Part shown: positions 43,457 to 53,255 of the stretch, piece by piece | Layout: every line of letters begins with the position of its first letter | Position numbering within the stretch: position 1 is the first letter of the stretch | Assembly (NCBI RefSeq): GCF_028475105.1 | Contig: NZ_CP116936.1 | Coordinates: 3,347,501-3,411,500, forward strand | Length of the DNA: 64,000 nt | Direction of reading: 5' to 3' | From: Micromonospora sp. LH3U1 | Lineage (GTDB): Bacteria; Actinomycetota; Actinomycetes; Mycobacteriales; Micromonosporaceae | The notes under the pieces: generated by a model | Seen by the model: only the letters and a program-made list of their open reading frames with translations | Told to the model about the DNA's origin: nothing | Database searches by the model: none | Translations under genes and position numbers: made by a program

Positions 43457-44614
43457 TCAGGCCGGTAGCAGCCGCGGCGCGCTGGCCAGCCGACGGACCC
43501 GCTCATACAGCTCGACGTAGCGCTGGGCCATGACCGCGGGGGTGAACCGCTGCGCGGCCACCCGCCGGCACTCGTCGGGGTCGAGCAGGTTGGCGGAGAG
43601 TACGAGATCGGCCAGCTCGTCCTCGTCGGTGGTGAGCAGCCCGGTCCGGCCGTGCTCGATCAACTCCGGCAGGCAACCCCGGGCGGTGGCCACCACCGGT
43701 GTGCCGAGGGCGAGTGACTCGACGACCGCCGTGCCGCCCGGCTCCTCCCAGCGCAGCGGGAACAGCGACGCGCGGGCGCTGGCGAGCAGGTCGTCCCGGT
43801 CCTGACCGGCCACGGTGCCGACCCAGCGGACCAGGTCACCGTCGATGTGTGGCGCCACCTCGTCGAGGAAGAACCGCACGTCCGGGTTCTGTCGGGCCTC
43901 GTCGCCGGCCGCGGCCAGATCGTCCGGCCGGTGGTACGGGCCGACCGGCCCCGCCAGCACCAGCGGGATACCGACGCGATGCGCGAGCCGGGCGCCCACG
44001 TCCTGCCCCTTGCCCGGATTGATCCGGCCCAGGATGAGCAGGTGCTCGCCCTTCTCCGGCCGGGGCCGCCGGTCGGCATCCACGGCGAGTGGGGTGGACA
44101 GGTGCACGTGCCCCACCGAGTGCTCTCGCAACGCCAGCGGGGCTCGGGCCAGTTGCGACGCGGAGACACCGTTGACCCGGACCCGGGCGCCGCCGTCCAG
44201 AGCGCCGTAGAGCGCCGGGTGCTTGGCCAGGTCCCAGTGCAGGGTGTGCAGGGTCGGCGGGCCGGCCGGCCCCATCGCGGCGAGAGTCGCCAGCCCGACC
44301 GCTTCCACGTGGTCGTGCACCAGGTCGATGTCGTCGCGGGAGTGCAGCTCACGGACCACCCCGGCCAGGTGCGCCTGGGCGATCCCGCAGACCTGGTTGT
44401 ACGGCCGCTGCAACGCGGCGAACTGCCCGTCGGCGAAGACCGACATCTGCTCGTCCACCGGCAGGGTGCTGCTGCCCACCGAGGCGAGCACCACCCGTAC
44501 GCCGAGACGCCGCAGCTCCGGCACCAGCGTGGCGATCACGTTCTCGATGCCGCCGTAACCGGGCGGTGGCACGGACAGCCACGGGCCTGCGTTCATCAGC
44601 ACGGTGAGGCTCAT
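43457..44614 (-). CDS. GT4-family glycosyltransferase
   Basis: A 385-residue GT-B enzyme. The N-terminal glycine loop PPPGYGGIENVIATLVPEL opens the acceptor domain; residues 200-340 hold the donor domain with LILGRINPGKGQD and the retaining E-x7-E signature EEPGGTAVVESLALGTPVVA. GGAGGGG precedes ATG 44614. It follows the GpgS gene by 85 bases on the same strand. A role in glucosylglycerate or polysaccharide synthesis is inferred from that neighbour. Confidence 0.85.
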   Translation of the reverse strand: MSLTVLMNAGPWLSVPPPGYGGIENVIATLVPELRRLGVRVVLASVGSSTLPVDEQMSVFADGQFAALQRPYNQVCGIAQAHLAGVVRELHSRDDIDLVHDHVEAVGLATLAAMGPAGPPTLHTLHWDLAKHPALYGALDGGARVRVNGVSASQLARAPLALREHSVGHVHLSTPLAVDADRRPRPEKGEHLLILGRINPGKGQDVGARLAHRVGIPLVLAGPVGPYHRPDDLAAAGDEARQNPDVRFFLDEVAPHIDGDLVRWVGTVAGQDRDDLLASARASLFPLRWEEPGGTAVVESLALGTPVVATARGCLPELIEHGRTGLLTTDEDELADLVLSANLLDPDECRRVAAQRFTPAVMAQRYVELYERVRRLASAPRLLPA

Positions 44615-44699
44615 CGTGCCCCTCCCTTCCTGCCGCTGCCGCTCACTGGACCTTCGGTTCGCGACTGCGGGGCTCGCAAGAGCGGCGCACTCCTCGCGC

Positions 44700-45716
44700 T
44701 CACGCGGCGGCCACCCGTCGACGGGGCACCCGGTGGCGCAGCTCGGCCAGCGGCGGGCGCTCCTCGATGGCCACGTCGCTGACCACGATCTCGCGGTCGA
44801 GGTTCGGCAACGTGTCCGAGCCACCGCGACGGAACTGGGTCAGCAGCGTCTCCGGTGAAAGCCCGGGGGTCGCCCATCCGCGCCGCTGCAACCGGGACCA
44901 GGCAGTCAACATGATCTGCGCGGACATCCGGCCGAGGGCCGCCGTGTCCTGGTGCCGGTGCTTGCGCTCACCGAGGTCGACCTGCGCCATCGCGTCCAGG
45001 CCCACCATTTCGAGCAGATCGATCATCATGGCCGTCTCCACCCCGTACCCGGAGACGAACGGCACCTGGGCCAGCACGTCCCGGCGGCCCGCGTACTCGC
45101 CGGCGAGCGGCTGCACGAAGCCGGCCAACTCGGGCCAGAAGAGGTTGAGCAGCGGACGCGCCATCAGCTCGGTCACCCGGCCCCCGCCGTCCTGCTCCAC
45201 GCTGGCGGTGCCCACCAGGGGCCGGTGATAGAAGCCCTTCACGAAATCGACCGACGGGTCGGTCAGCAGCGGGCCGAGCAGCCCGCTCACGAAGTGCGGC
45301 CGGAACTCCCGCAGGTCGGCGTCGATGAACGCCACCACGTCCCCCTCGGCGGCGGCCAGACCGGCCCAGAGCGCGTCGCCCTTGCCGGTGAGCCGGGGCA
45401 GCCCCCGGGTCATCGCGTCTTGGCTGACCACCTCCGCGCCGGCGGCACGGGCCACCTGCGCGGTGCGGTCGGTTGAACGTGAATCCACCACGATCAGCTC
45501 GTCGACCAGGGTGACCCGATCCATCAGGTGCTCCCGGATGGTCGACACGATCGCGCCGACGGTGGCCTCCTCGTTGCGCGCCGGCAGCACCACGCTGACC
45601 CGGGTATCACCCTTGGCACGCAGCAGTCGACGCGCCGGCCAGTCCCCCGCCGACGTCGTCCGATAGGTGGCCCACGCCTCCACCACTGGTGACACGCTCG
45701 ATGTTGCATCCCGCAC
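44700..45716 (-). CDS. gpgS: Glucosyl-3-phosphoglycerate synthase
   Basis: A 338-residue GT81/GT-A enzyme that transfers glucose from a nucleotide sugar to 3-phosphoglycerate, the first step to glucosylglycerate (and methylglucose polysaccharides in mycobacteria). Evidence: VSVVLPARNEEATVGAIV, GKGDALWAGL, the DxD-type FIDADLREF and VSGYGVETAMMIDLLEM. GTG 45716 follows GGAGG at seven bases; GTG 45722 overlaps it. It heads a two-glycosyltransferase unit and is divergent from an oxidoreductase pair. Confidence 0.88.
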   Translation of the reverse strand: MRDATSSVSPVVEAWATYRTTSAGDWPARRLLRAKGDTRVSVVLPARNEEATVGAIVSTIREHLMDRVTLVDELIVVDSRSTDRTAQVARAAGAEVVSQDAMTRGLPRLTGKGDALWAGLAAAEGDVVAFIDADLREFRPHFVSGLLGPLLTDPSVDFVKGFYHRPLVGTASVEQDGGGRVTELMARPLLNLFWPELAGFVQPLAGEYAGRRDVLAQVPFVSGYGVETAMMIDLLEMVGLDAMAQVDLGERKHRHQDTAALGRMSAQIMLTAWSRLQRRGWATPGLSPETLLTQFRRGGSDTLPNLDREIVVSDVAIEERPPLAELRHRVPRRRVAAA

Positions 45717-45910
45717 GGGCACCCCTCCATTCGTGCGTGGAAAAACCGAAATTGGTTGTTCCCATTCCGCAGCACGCGCTAACCGCTTTCAAGGCAACAG
45801 CTTGATCACAGAGGTGACGCTGACGCGTTCCCGGGGGATGAACGTTTGATTGCGCACACACCAGGGGACTGTTCCCATCGCATATGAAAGGTCTTCGAAG
45901 GGGTTGTCGA

Positions 45911-46921
45911 ATGCGTGAATGCCGGGTGGGTCTGGTCGGAGCCGGCGGGGTGGCACAACGTCACGCGCGGGTGCTGGCCGGATTCGACGACGTCGAGCTG
46001 GTCGGGGTCACCGACGTCACGCCGAAGGCGGCGTCGGCGCTGGTCGCAGAGCACGGCGGGCGGGCCTGCGCCGACGTCGCCGAGCTGCTGGCGACCGGCC
46101 TGGACGCGGTGTACGTCTGCGTGCCACCGTTCGCGCACGGCCCAGCCGAGGAGGCGGTGATCGCCGCCGGGGTGCCGATGTTCGTGGAAAAACCCGTAGC
46201 GGTCGACCTCAGCACCGCCGAGCGGATCGCCGACCTGGTAGCGCGCAGCGGGCTGCGCACCGCCGTCGGCCACCACTGGCGCTACAGCAGCGTGCTCGAC
46301 GAGGCCCGTGCACTGCTCGCCGACCGCCCGGTGCGGATGGTCAGCGGCGCCTGGCTGGACAAGGTGCCCCCGGTGGCGTGGTGGTCGCAGCGGGACCGCT
46401 CCGGTGGCCCGGTGGTCGAGCAGGCCGCCCACGTGCTGGACCTGATCCGCGTGCTGGCCGGCGAGGTGACCGAGGTCACCGCGTACGGCAACGGCACCCC
46501 GCCTCCGGTCGACGGCGCCGACATCGACTCGGTGACCACCGCCGCGCTGCGCTTCGCCGACGGCGCGGTCGGCACGCTCAGCGCCGCCTGCGTGCTGGGC
46601 TGGAAGCACCGCGCCGGCCTGGAGATCCTCGCCGACGGGCTGGCCCTCTCCCTCTCCGAGGACGGCCTGTCGATCCGCGACGCCGACGGTGAACGACACG
46701 TCCCCGCCGACCCGGAAGCCGCCCGGGTGGCGGTGGACCGGGCCTTCATCGACGCCGTACGCGGCATCGGCGACGACGTCCGAGTGCCGTACGCCGAAGC
46801 CCTGGCCACCCAGCGGCTAGCCCTCGCGGTGGCCGACTCGGCCCGCACCGGCGCGACCGTGCGGCTCGCCACCCCGACCGCCCCGGCGGCGCTCAGCACG
46901 GGGGTGACCGTCGATGCGTGA
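45911..46921 (+). CDS. Gfo/Idh/MocA-family oxidoreductase
   Basis: A 336-residue NAD(P)-dependent oxidoreductase. The Rossmann motif RVGLVGAGGVAQRHARVL and the family signature MFVEKPVAVDLSTAERI (EKP) are present, and the C-terminal beta domain contains GPVVEQAAHVLDLIR with the catalytic-region His. Such enzymes oxidise or reduce sugars and inositols. ATG 45911 has AAGGGG at seven bases. It overlaps the next gene by eight bases, and the two are likely to act on the same sugar. Confidence 0.85.
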   Translation: MRECRVGLVGAGGVAQRHARVLAGFDDVELVGVTDVTPKAASALVAEHGGRACADVAELLATGLDAVYVCVPPFAHGPAEEAVIAAGVPMFVEKPVAVDLSTAERIADLVARSGLRTAVGHHWRYSSVLDEARALLADRPVRMVSGAWLDKVPPVAWWSQRDRSGGPVVEQAAHVLDLIRVLAGEVTEVTAYGNGTPPPVDGADIDSVTTAALRFADGAVGTLSAACVLGWKHRAGLEILADGLALSLSEDGLSIRDADGERHVPADPEAARVAVDRAFIDAVRGIGDDVRVPYAEALATQRLALAVADSARTGATVRLATPTAPAALSTGVTVDA

Positions 46922-48002
46922 CAAGGTCGTGGTGGTCACCGGCCCTGGCCGGGTCGACCTCGTCGAGCAGGACGCCCCGCCGGTGCGCCCCGGCACGTTC
47001 CGGGTCGAGACCCTGTTCAGCGGGGTCTCCGCCGGCACCGAGCTGAGCTACGTGAAGGGCACCAACCCGTACCTGAACGTCACCTGGAACGCCGACCTGG
47101 GGCTGTTCCAGCCGGGCGCGGCGAGCACCCCGTACCCGGTGACCCGGCTCGGCTACATGCAGGTCGGCCGGGTGGTGGAGAGCGCCACCCCGGCCGTCGC
47201 GGTGGGCACGGTCGGCGCGATGACGTACGGGCACCGCACCGGCTGGCTGGCCGACCCGGTCGCCGAACGGTTCGTGGCGCTGCCCGACGACCTGGACCCG
47301 CTGCTCGGCGTCTACGTCGCGCACATGGGTCCCATCTGCGCCAACGGTCTGCTGCACGCCGCCGCCGACCTGCACGGCGCCGACGTCCGCACGCTCGGCG
47401 ACGGGGTACGCGGCCGACGGGTCGCCGTTGTCGGCGCCGGTGTCGTGGCGTTGCTGACGGCGCTGTTCGCCCGGCGCAACGGCGCTGCCTCGGTGGTGGT
47501 GCTCGACCCCACCCCGCAACGCCGCCAGGTCGCCGAGGCGCTCGGCCTGGAAACCCTCGACCCGGACGCGGACGACCCGGCGGTCGTGCTCAAGACCCGC
47601 TGGGCTCACACCGCCGGTGACCGGGGCGCCGACGTGGTGTTCCAGTGCCGGGGGCAGGCGTGGGCGTTGCAGCTCGCCCTGCGGCTGCTGCGCCCACAGG
47701 GCACGGTCATCGACCTCGCCTTCTACCAGGGCGGCGCGGACGCGGTCCGGCTCGGTGAGGAGTTCCACCACAACGGGCTGTCGCTGCGCTGCGCGCAGAT
47801 CGGTCGGGTGCCGCGCGGACTCGCCCCCAGCTGGGACCGCGAGCGGCTCTCCGCCGAGACGGTCGACCTGCTCCGAACCTACGGGGACGTGATCCGCAAG
47901 CACCTCGTCTCGGCGGTGGTGCCGTTCGACGAGGCACCCACCCTGCTCACCGACCTGGCCAACCGTCGCCGCCAGGAGCTACAGGTGGTGCTGGCCGCGT
48001 GA
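46914..48002 (+). CDS. Medium-chain dehydrogenase (threonine/sorbitol-dehydrogenase-like)
   Basis: A 362-residue medium-chain dehydrogenase: an ETLFSGVSAGTELSYV start, the RRVAVVGAGVVALLTALFAR nucleotide motif and a conserved C-terminal fold. The zinc-ligand Cys of the usual start motif is replaced (SGVSAGTE), and the four structural cysteines are absent, so it may not be zinc-dependent. It begins inside the Gfo/Idh/MocA gene and is translationally coupled to it. Confidence 0.8.
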   Translation: MRDKVVVVTGPGRVDLVEQDAPPVRPGTFRVETLFSGVSAGTELSYVKGTNPYLNVTWNADLGLFQPGAASTPYPVTRLGYMQVGRVVESATPAVAVGTVGAMTYGHRTGWLADPVAERFVALPDDLDPLLGVYVAHMGPICANGLLHAAADLHGADVRTLGDGVRGRRVAVVGAGVVALLTALFARRNGAASVVVLDPTPQRRQVAEALGLETLDPDADDPAVVLKTRWAHTAGDRGADVVFQCRGQAWALQLALRLLRPQGTVIDLAFYQGGADAVRLGEEFHHNGLSLRCAQIGRVPRGLAPSWDRERLSAETVDLLRTYGDVIRKHLVSAVVPFDEAPTLLTDLANRRRQELQVVLAA

Positions 48003-48054
48003 CCTGGCCCCGGAGCGCGCCCGCCCGGTGACACGGCGGGCTACCGTTCCCGGC

Positions 48055-49806
48055 ATGAGCACCCCGAAGGACCGGCCGGTCGGCCTGACCGCGCTGCTGC
48101 CGTACCTGCGTGAGCACCGCGGCACCCTGATCGTGGTGGGCGCGCTGTCGCTGGCCGGGGCGGGGGCGTCACTGGCCCAGCCGCTGCTCACCCGGTCCGT
48201 GCTCGACCGGGTGAGCGACGGCCTGGGGGTGTCCCGGCTGGTGGCGGTGCTGGTGGCCCTCGTGCTGCTCGGCGCGGCGATCGGCGGCCTGCGCAACTAC
48301 CTCCTGCAACGCACGGCCGAAGGGCTGGTGCTGGGCACCCGGCGACGGCTCGCCGGTCACCTGCTGCGGTTGCCCATCGCCGAGTACGACCGTCGGCGCA
48401 CCGGCGACCTGCTCTCCCGCGTGGGCTCGGACACCACCCTGCTGCGGGCGGTGGTCACCTCCGGGCTCTTCGAGACGGTCACCGGGGCGGTGATGGTGCT
48501 CGGCGCGGGCACCGCCATGCTGCTGCTCGATCCGCTGCTGTTCGGCGTCACCCTGCTCGGGGTGGGGCTGGGACTGGGCTTCGCGGCCACCTTCGCGCGG
48601 CGGGTCCGGGCGCTGGCCCGTGCCGCCCAGGAGCGGGTCGGCGAGATGACCTCGGCGGTGGAGCGGGCCATCTCGGCGGCCCGGACCATCCGGGCCAGCC
48701 GGGCCGAGGCCCGGGAGACGGAGACCGTCACCGGTAGCGCCCGGGCGGCGTACGGGGCGGGGCTGCGGGTGGCCCGGGTGCAGGCGGTGGTCGGGCCGAT
48801 CGGCTCGGTCACCGTGCAGGGCGCGTTCCTGCTGGTGCTCGGTATCGGCGGGGCCCGGGTCGCCGCCGGTGCGATCTCCGTCGGTGATCTGGTCGCCTTC
48901 GTCATGTACCTGTTCTTCCTGGCTCTGCCGCTGGCCCAGGTGTTGAACGCGTACACCCAGTTGCAGTCTGGCCTGGGCGCCCTGCAACGGATCGAGGAGA
49001 TCCTCGCCGTGCCAGCGGAGGGCGCGGACGACCGGCCGGTGGCCGCCGCTGCGACGGCGATCCCGCGTCGCCCCATCCCCATGATCGAGTTCGACCGGGT
49101 GGGGTTCGGCTATCCGGGTGGCGAGTCGGTGCTGCACGAGGTCAGCTTCGCGGTGCCCGCCGGCACCCGTACCGCACTTGTCGGCCCGTCCGGCGCCGGC
49201 AAGTCGACCCTGCTGGCCCTGGTCGAGCGCTTCTACGAGGTGAGCGCCGGGGCGGTCCGACTGGACGGCAACGACGTACGGGACCTGCCCCGCGACGCGC
49301 TGCGGGCCCGGCTCGGCTACGTCGAGCAGGAGGCCCCCGTGCTGGCCGGCACACTGCGGGAGAACCTGCTGATCACCACCCCGGACGCCACCGACGACCG
49401 CCTGCGCGACGTCCTGGACGAGGTCAACCTGGGCCACCTGGCACTGCGCTCCCCGCAGGGCCTGGACGTCCAGGTGGGGGAGGGCGGGGTGCTGCTCTCC
49501 GGGGGTGAGCGGCAGCGGCTGGCCATCGCCCGCGCGCTGCTCGCCGGCCCACCCGTGCTGCTGCTCGACGAGCCGACCAGCAACCTCGACTCACGTAACG
49601 AGGCCGCGCTGCGCCGCGCCATCGACGCGGTCGCCGTCCGCCGAACGCTGCTGATCGTGGCGCACCGGCTCGCCACCGTGGTCGACGCCGACCAGATCGT
49701 CGTCCTCGACGGCGGCCGGGTGGTGGCCGTGGGCACCCACGCCGAGCTGACCGCGACTGATCCGCTCTACCGGGAGCTCGCCACCCACCAGCTGCTGGTC
49801 GGCTGA
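48055..49806 (+). CDS. ABC-type exporter, fused permease and ATPase
   Basis: A 583-residue half-transporter. Residues 1-310 carry six membrane helices of the type IV exporter fold; residues 340-583 are the ATPase with Walker A GPSGAGKSTLLA, Q-loop YVEQEAPV, signature LLSGGERQRLAIARALL, Walker B VLLLDEPTSNLD and switch His IVAHRL. A homodimer would export lipids, peptides or drugs. The ATG at 48055 has no ribosome site and is probably leaderless. Confidence 0.9.
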   Translation: MSTPKDRPVGLTALLPYLREHRGTLIVVGALSLAGAGASLAQPLLTRSVLDRVSDGLGVSRLVAVLVALVLLGAAIGGLRNYLLQRTAEGLVLGTRRRLAGHLLRLPIAEYDRRRTGDLLSRVGSDTTLLRAVVTSGLFETVTGAVMVLGAGTAMLLLDPLLFGVTLLGVGLGLGFAATFARRVRALARAAQERVGEMTSAVERAISAARTIRASRAEARETETVTGSARAAYGAGLRVARVQAVVGPIGSVTVQGAFLLVLGIGGARVAAGAISVGDLVAFVMYLFFLALPLAQVLNAYTQLQSGLGALQRIEEILAVPAEGADDRPVAAAATAIPRRPIPMIEFDRVGFGYPGGESVLHEVSFAVPAGTRTALVGPSGAGKSTLLALVERFYEVSAGAVRLDGNDVRDLPRDALRARLGYVEQEAPVLAGTLRENLLITTPDATDDRLRDVLDEVNLGHLALRSPQGLDVQVGEGGVLLSGGERQRLAIARALLAGPPVLLLDEPTSNLDSRNEAALRRAIDAVAVRRTLLIVAHRLATVVDADQIVVLDGGRVVAVGTHAELTATDPLYRELATHQLLVG

Positions 49807-49881
49807 GTCCCGTCCCGTCGGGTCGACATACCGGGCGGCCGGGCCGCGCAAGCCGGCTGGAATCGCGTACCGTTGCCGCTC

Positions 49882-52173
49882 ATGGGTGTGTCGCAACGGT
49901 TCAAGAGCAAGTTCCGGCGGTTCCTTCAGCGCCCCGGCTCGACCGTGGATCTTGCTCCGCTGGAGAAGCTGCTGCCGGCGATCGAGGCGCGCGAGGATGA
50001 CCTCGCCGCGCTCGACGACGCCGAGTTGACCGAGGCCGCGAGTGCCGCCTCCGGTTACGAGGAGGTCTGCGCCATCGGCCGCGAGGCCGCCCGCCGTGGC
50101 CTCGACCAGCGGCCGTACGACGTGCAGCTGCTCGGCGCGATGGCGCTGCTCTCGGGCAAGGTCGCCGAAATGGCCACCGGTGAGGGCAAGACGCTGACCG
50201 CCACGATCGCCGCGTACGGGCACGTCCGGCTCGGCAACGGACCGGTGCACGTGCTCACCGTCAACGACTACCTGGCCCGCCGCGACGCCCAGTGGATGGA
50301 GCCGGTCTACATCCTGCTCGGCCTCACCGTCGGCTGGGTCAACGAGGCCTCCACCCCGCAGGAGCGGCGCGACGCGTACGCCTGCGACGTCACCTACGTC
50401 TCCGTCAGCGAGGCGGGCTTCGACTACCTGCGCGACCAGTTGGTCACCGACGTGGACGACCGGGTGCAGCCCGCGCTGGCCACCGCGATCGTCGACGAGG
50501 CCGACTCGATCATGATCGACGAGGCTCGGGTGCCGATGGTCCTCGCCGGCGCGGTGCCGGGCGAGCAGGACCCGGTGCACGCCGCCGCCGGGCTGGTCCG
50601 TGGCCTGCGCAAGGGCAAGCACTACACGGTCGCCGAGGACGGGCGGAGCGTGGCGTTCACCTCCGCCGGCCTGGCCGCCATCGAGGCCAAGCTCGGCATC
50701 GACCTGTACGACGAGGAGCACGTCGCGCAGCTCTCCGCGGTCAACGTGGCGCTGCACGCACACGCCCTGCTGCACCGCGACGTGGATTACATCGTCCGGG
50801 ACGGCTCGGTCGAGCTGATCGACGAGATGCGCGGCCGGGTCGCCCAGCGTCGCCGCTGGCCGGACGGGCTCCAGGCCGCGGTCGAGGCCAAGGAGGGCCT
50901 GGACGCCACCGCCGAGGGCGAGGTGCTGGGCACCATCGCCGTGCAGGCGTTCCTCGGGCTCTACCCGAAGCTCTGCGGCATGACCGCCACCGCGGTGCTG
51001 GTCGGCGACCAGCTGCGGGAGTTCTTCGACCTCGAGGTCGCGGTCATCCCGCCGAACACGCCGTGCGTCCGGGAGGACGAGCCGGACCGGATCTACGCCA
51101 CCCGGGCGGAGAAGGACGAGGCGCTGATCGACGAGATCCAGCGCTGGCACGCCAAGGGGCGGCCGGTTCTGGTCGGCACGCTGGACGTCAAGGAGTCCGA
51201 GGGGCTGGCCGCCGGGCTGAACGCGGCCGGGGTGCCCTGCGTGGTGCTGAACGCCAAGAACGACGACGAGGAAGCGGCGATCATCGCCGAGGCCGGCGCG
51301 TACGGCGCGGTGACCGTCTCCACCCAGATGGCCGGCCGGGGCGTCGACATCCGGCTCGGCGGCAGCGACCAGAGCGACCAGGATCGGGTGACCGAGCTGG
51401 GCGGGCTCTACGTGATCGGCAGCGGCCGGCACGACAGCCGCCGAGTGGACGACCAGTTGCGCGGTCGGGCCGGCCGGCAGGGTGACCCGGGCGGCTCGGT
51501 CTTCCTCGTCAGCCTGGAGGACGACCTGGTCGTCCGGCACGCCGCCGACTCGGTGCCGGCGTCGCCGCGGATGAACGCCGACGGTCTGGTGACCGACGAT
51601 CAGGTGGACTACGCGGTGGAGCACGCCCAGCGGGTCGCCGAGGGTGTCAACCACGAGATCCACCGCAACACCTGGCGCTACAGCGTGGTGATCGAGCAGC
51701 AGCGCAAGGCCCTCGCCGCGCGCCGGGAGCGGCTGCTGACCAGCGACGTGGCCGCCGTGATGCTGCTCGAGAAGGAGCCGGACAAGGCGAGCGAGATGGA
51801 CGAGGACCTGCTCGCCCGTGCGGCCCGCTCGATCGCGCTCTTCCACCTGGACCGACTCTGGGCGGAGCACCTGGCCGAGTTGTCCGAGGTCCGCGAGGGC
51901 GTGCACCTGCGGGCGCTGGGCCGGCTCGACCCGCTGGACGAGTTCCACCGGGCCGCGGTGCCGGCGTTCAACGACCTGATCCCGGAGATCGAGGCCCGCA
52001 CCATCGCTACCTTCCTCGAGACCGAATTCGATGAGGACTGGCAGCCCGAGGATGGCACCCTGGTCCGGCCCACCGCGACCTGGACGTACCTGGTGCACGA
52101 CAACCCGTTCGGTTCCGAGCTCGATCGGCTGATCGCGTCGATCGGGCGGCGACTTGGCGGCGGCTCGCGCTGA
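49882..52173 (+). CDS. secA2: Accessory Sec translocase ATPase SecA2
   Basis: A 763-residue SecA family ATPase: Walker A MATGEGKTLTATIAAYGH, VLTVNDYLARRDA, DEAD-type IVDEADSIMIDEAR, helicase motif STQMAGRGVDIRLGG and RRVDDQLRGRAGRQGDPG. It lacks the Cys-rich zinc tail of SecA1 and is shorter, which fits SecA2. It helps export a subset of proteins. The start ATG 49882 is probably leaderless. A hairpin at 52185-52224 follows. Confidence 0.92.
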   Translation: MGVSQRFKSKFRRFLQRPGSTVDLAPLEKLLPAIEAREDDLAALDDAELTEAASAASGYEEVCAIGREAARRGLDQRPYDVQLLGAMALLSGKVAEMATGEGKTLTATIAAYGHVRLGNGPVHVLTVNDYLARRDAQWMEPVYILLGLTVGWVNEASTPQERRDAYACDVTYVSVSEAGFDYLRDQLVTDVDDRVQPALATAIVDEADSIMIDEARVPMVLAGAVPGEQDPVHAAAGLVRGLRKGKHYTVAEDGRSVAFTSAGLAAIEAKLGIDLYDEEHVAQLSAVNVALHAHALLHRDVDYIVRDGSVELIDEMRGRVAQRRRWPDGLQAAVEAKEGLDATAEGEVLGTIAVQAFLGLYPKLCGMTATAVLVGDQLREFFDLEVAVIPPNTPCVREDEPDRIYATRAEKDEALIDEIQRWHAKGRPVLVGTLDVKESEGLAAGLNAAGVPCVVLNAKNDDEEAAIIAEAGAYGAVTVSTQMAGRGVDIRLGGSDQSDQDRVTELGGLYVIGSGRHDSRRVDDQLRGRAGRQGDPGGSVFLVSLEDDLVVRHAADSVPASPRMNADGLVTDDQVDYAVEHAQRVAEGVNHEIHRNTWRYSVVIEQQRKALAARRERLLTSDVAAVMLLEKEPDKASEMDEDLLARAARSIALFHLDRLWAEHLAELSEVREGVHLRALGRLDPLDEFHRAAVPAFNDLIPEIEARTIATFLETEFDEDWQPEDGTLVRPTATWTYLVHDNPFGSELDRLIASIGRRLGGGSR

Positions 52174-52184
52174 CGTAGGCCCGC

Positions 52185-52224
52185 CGGGGCCTCTGTCGCG
52201 CGTCCACGTGCGGCAGGGGCCCCG
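52185..52224 (+). terminator. Hairpin after secA2
   Basis: CGGGGCCTCTG (52185-52195) pairs with CAGGGGCCCCG (52214-52224) using one G-U pair, followed by ATTTAC. Confidence 0.6.
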
Positions 52225-52354
52225 ATTTACGCCGTTTCGACCCGCCTTTCCGAGGGTAGTAGGGCTGGTCGGTCAAGTCGGGAGAGAGCAGACGGATGAC
52301 ACAGGTGACGATGCCCACCGGGCAGGCGCGAGAGTGTGCGAAGGCTGCGGACCG

Positions 52355-53095
52355 GTGAACCTCGACACGCGGGAACCGGTGGTGCAGCACCTCGGCGTCC
52401 TGGAAACCGCCGCACTCTTGCGGGAGTTGACCGCCGGCCTGATCGCGCTGACCGATTTCGACGAGGCGCTGCTGGCGCTGGTCCGAGTCACCCGGGACGC
52501 GGTGGCCGGGGTGCGCTGGTGCGGGTTCACCGCCCTGCGCGCCGGCGAACCGGCCGGGGTGGCCGCCTCCGACGAACGGCTGGCCGGCCTGGACGACCTG
52601 CGGCACGGGCCCGACTCGCCGGCGATGAGCGCGATCCGACGCCGCGAGATGATCCTCGCCGTCGACCTGGCCGGTGAGCCTCGCTGGCCGGCCTGGACGC
52701 CGCGCGCCCGCGATCTTGGCGTACGCGGGGTGATCTCCGCGCCGGTGGACATAGACGACCAGGTGATCGGCGCGATCAACCTCTACGCCGCTTCGCCGAA
52801 CCTGCTGACCCCGCAACACCAGTTGACCGCGATGCTGCTCGCCGAACACGCCGGGCTGCTGCTGGCCGCCGTCCGCGACCGCAGGCGGCAACTCGTGCTC
52901 GCCGGTGAGCGGGACGCCTCGCTGCTGCACGACGGGGTGGTGGGCCAGGCCGTCGGCGTGATCATGACCCAGCGTGGGTGCCCGCCCGCCGAGGCCCTCG
53001 AGGTGCTGCGTACCGCCGCGACGTCGTTGGACATCCCGCTGCGCGAGGTGGCCGAGCGGTTGGTCCGTACGGTCTCCCGCCAACGCGACACCTGA
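52355..53095 (+). CDS. GAF-ANTAR regulatory protein
   Basis: A 246-residue protein. Residues 25-165 are a GAF sensor domain (VTRDAVAGVRWCGFTAL, GVISAPVDIDDQVIGAINLY). Residues 185-240 are an ANTAR domain (GVVGQAVGVIMTQRGCPPAE, ALEVLRTAATSLDIPLREVA), which binds RNA hairpins to prevent transcription termination. The likely RNA target is not in the immediate neighbourhood. GTG 52355 has a weak AAGG upstream; GTG 52334 is possible. Confidence 0.82.
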   Translation: MNLDTREPVVQHLGVLETAALLRELTAGLIALTDFDEALLALVRVTRDAVAGVRWCGFTALRAGEPAGVAASDERLAGLDDLRHGPDSPAMSAIRRREMILAVDLAGEPRWPAWTPRARDLGVRGVISAPVDIDDQVIGAINLYAASPNLLTPQHQLTAMLLAEHAGLLLAAVRDRRRQLVLAGERDASLLHDGVVGQAVGVIMTQRGCPPAEALEVLRTAATSLDIPLREVAERLVRTVSRQRDT

Positions 53096-53255
53096 GCGGA
53101 CCGCTCGACGTCGCCGCTGGCCTTCCGGAGTCGCTGGGCGCGCCGGAGGGTGCCCGTTCTCTCTGCCGGCGGCGAGTCGGGCGGCATCGTTTCGCTGCGG
53201 CGGGGGGCGGGTAGCACTCTGGTCAGGTGAGCTGCGCCGACCCGGGGGAGGCCCG

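Noticed and set aside
45757..45878. TGTTCCCAT twice (45757-45765 and 45870-45878) in the gpgS/oxidoreductase gap
   Set aside because: Nine-base direct repeat may be chance; no symmetry or known regulator.
49591..52098. An 835-residue open frame antisense to secA2
   Set aside because: Shadow of secA2, no start context.
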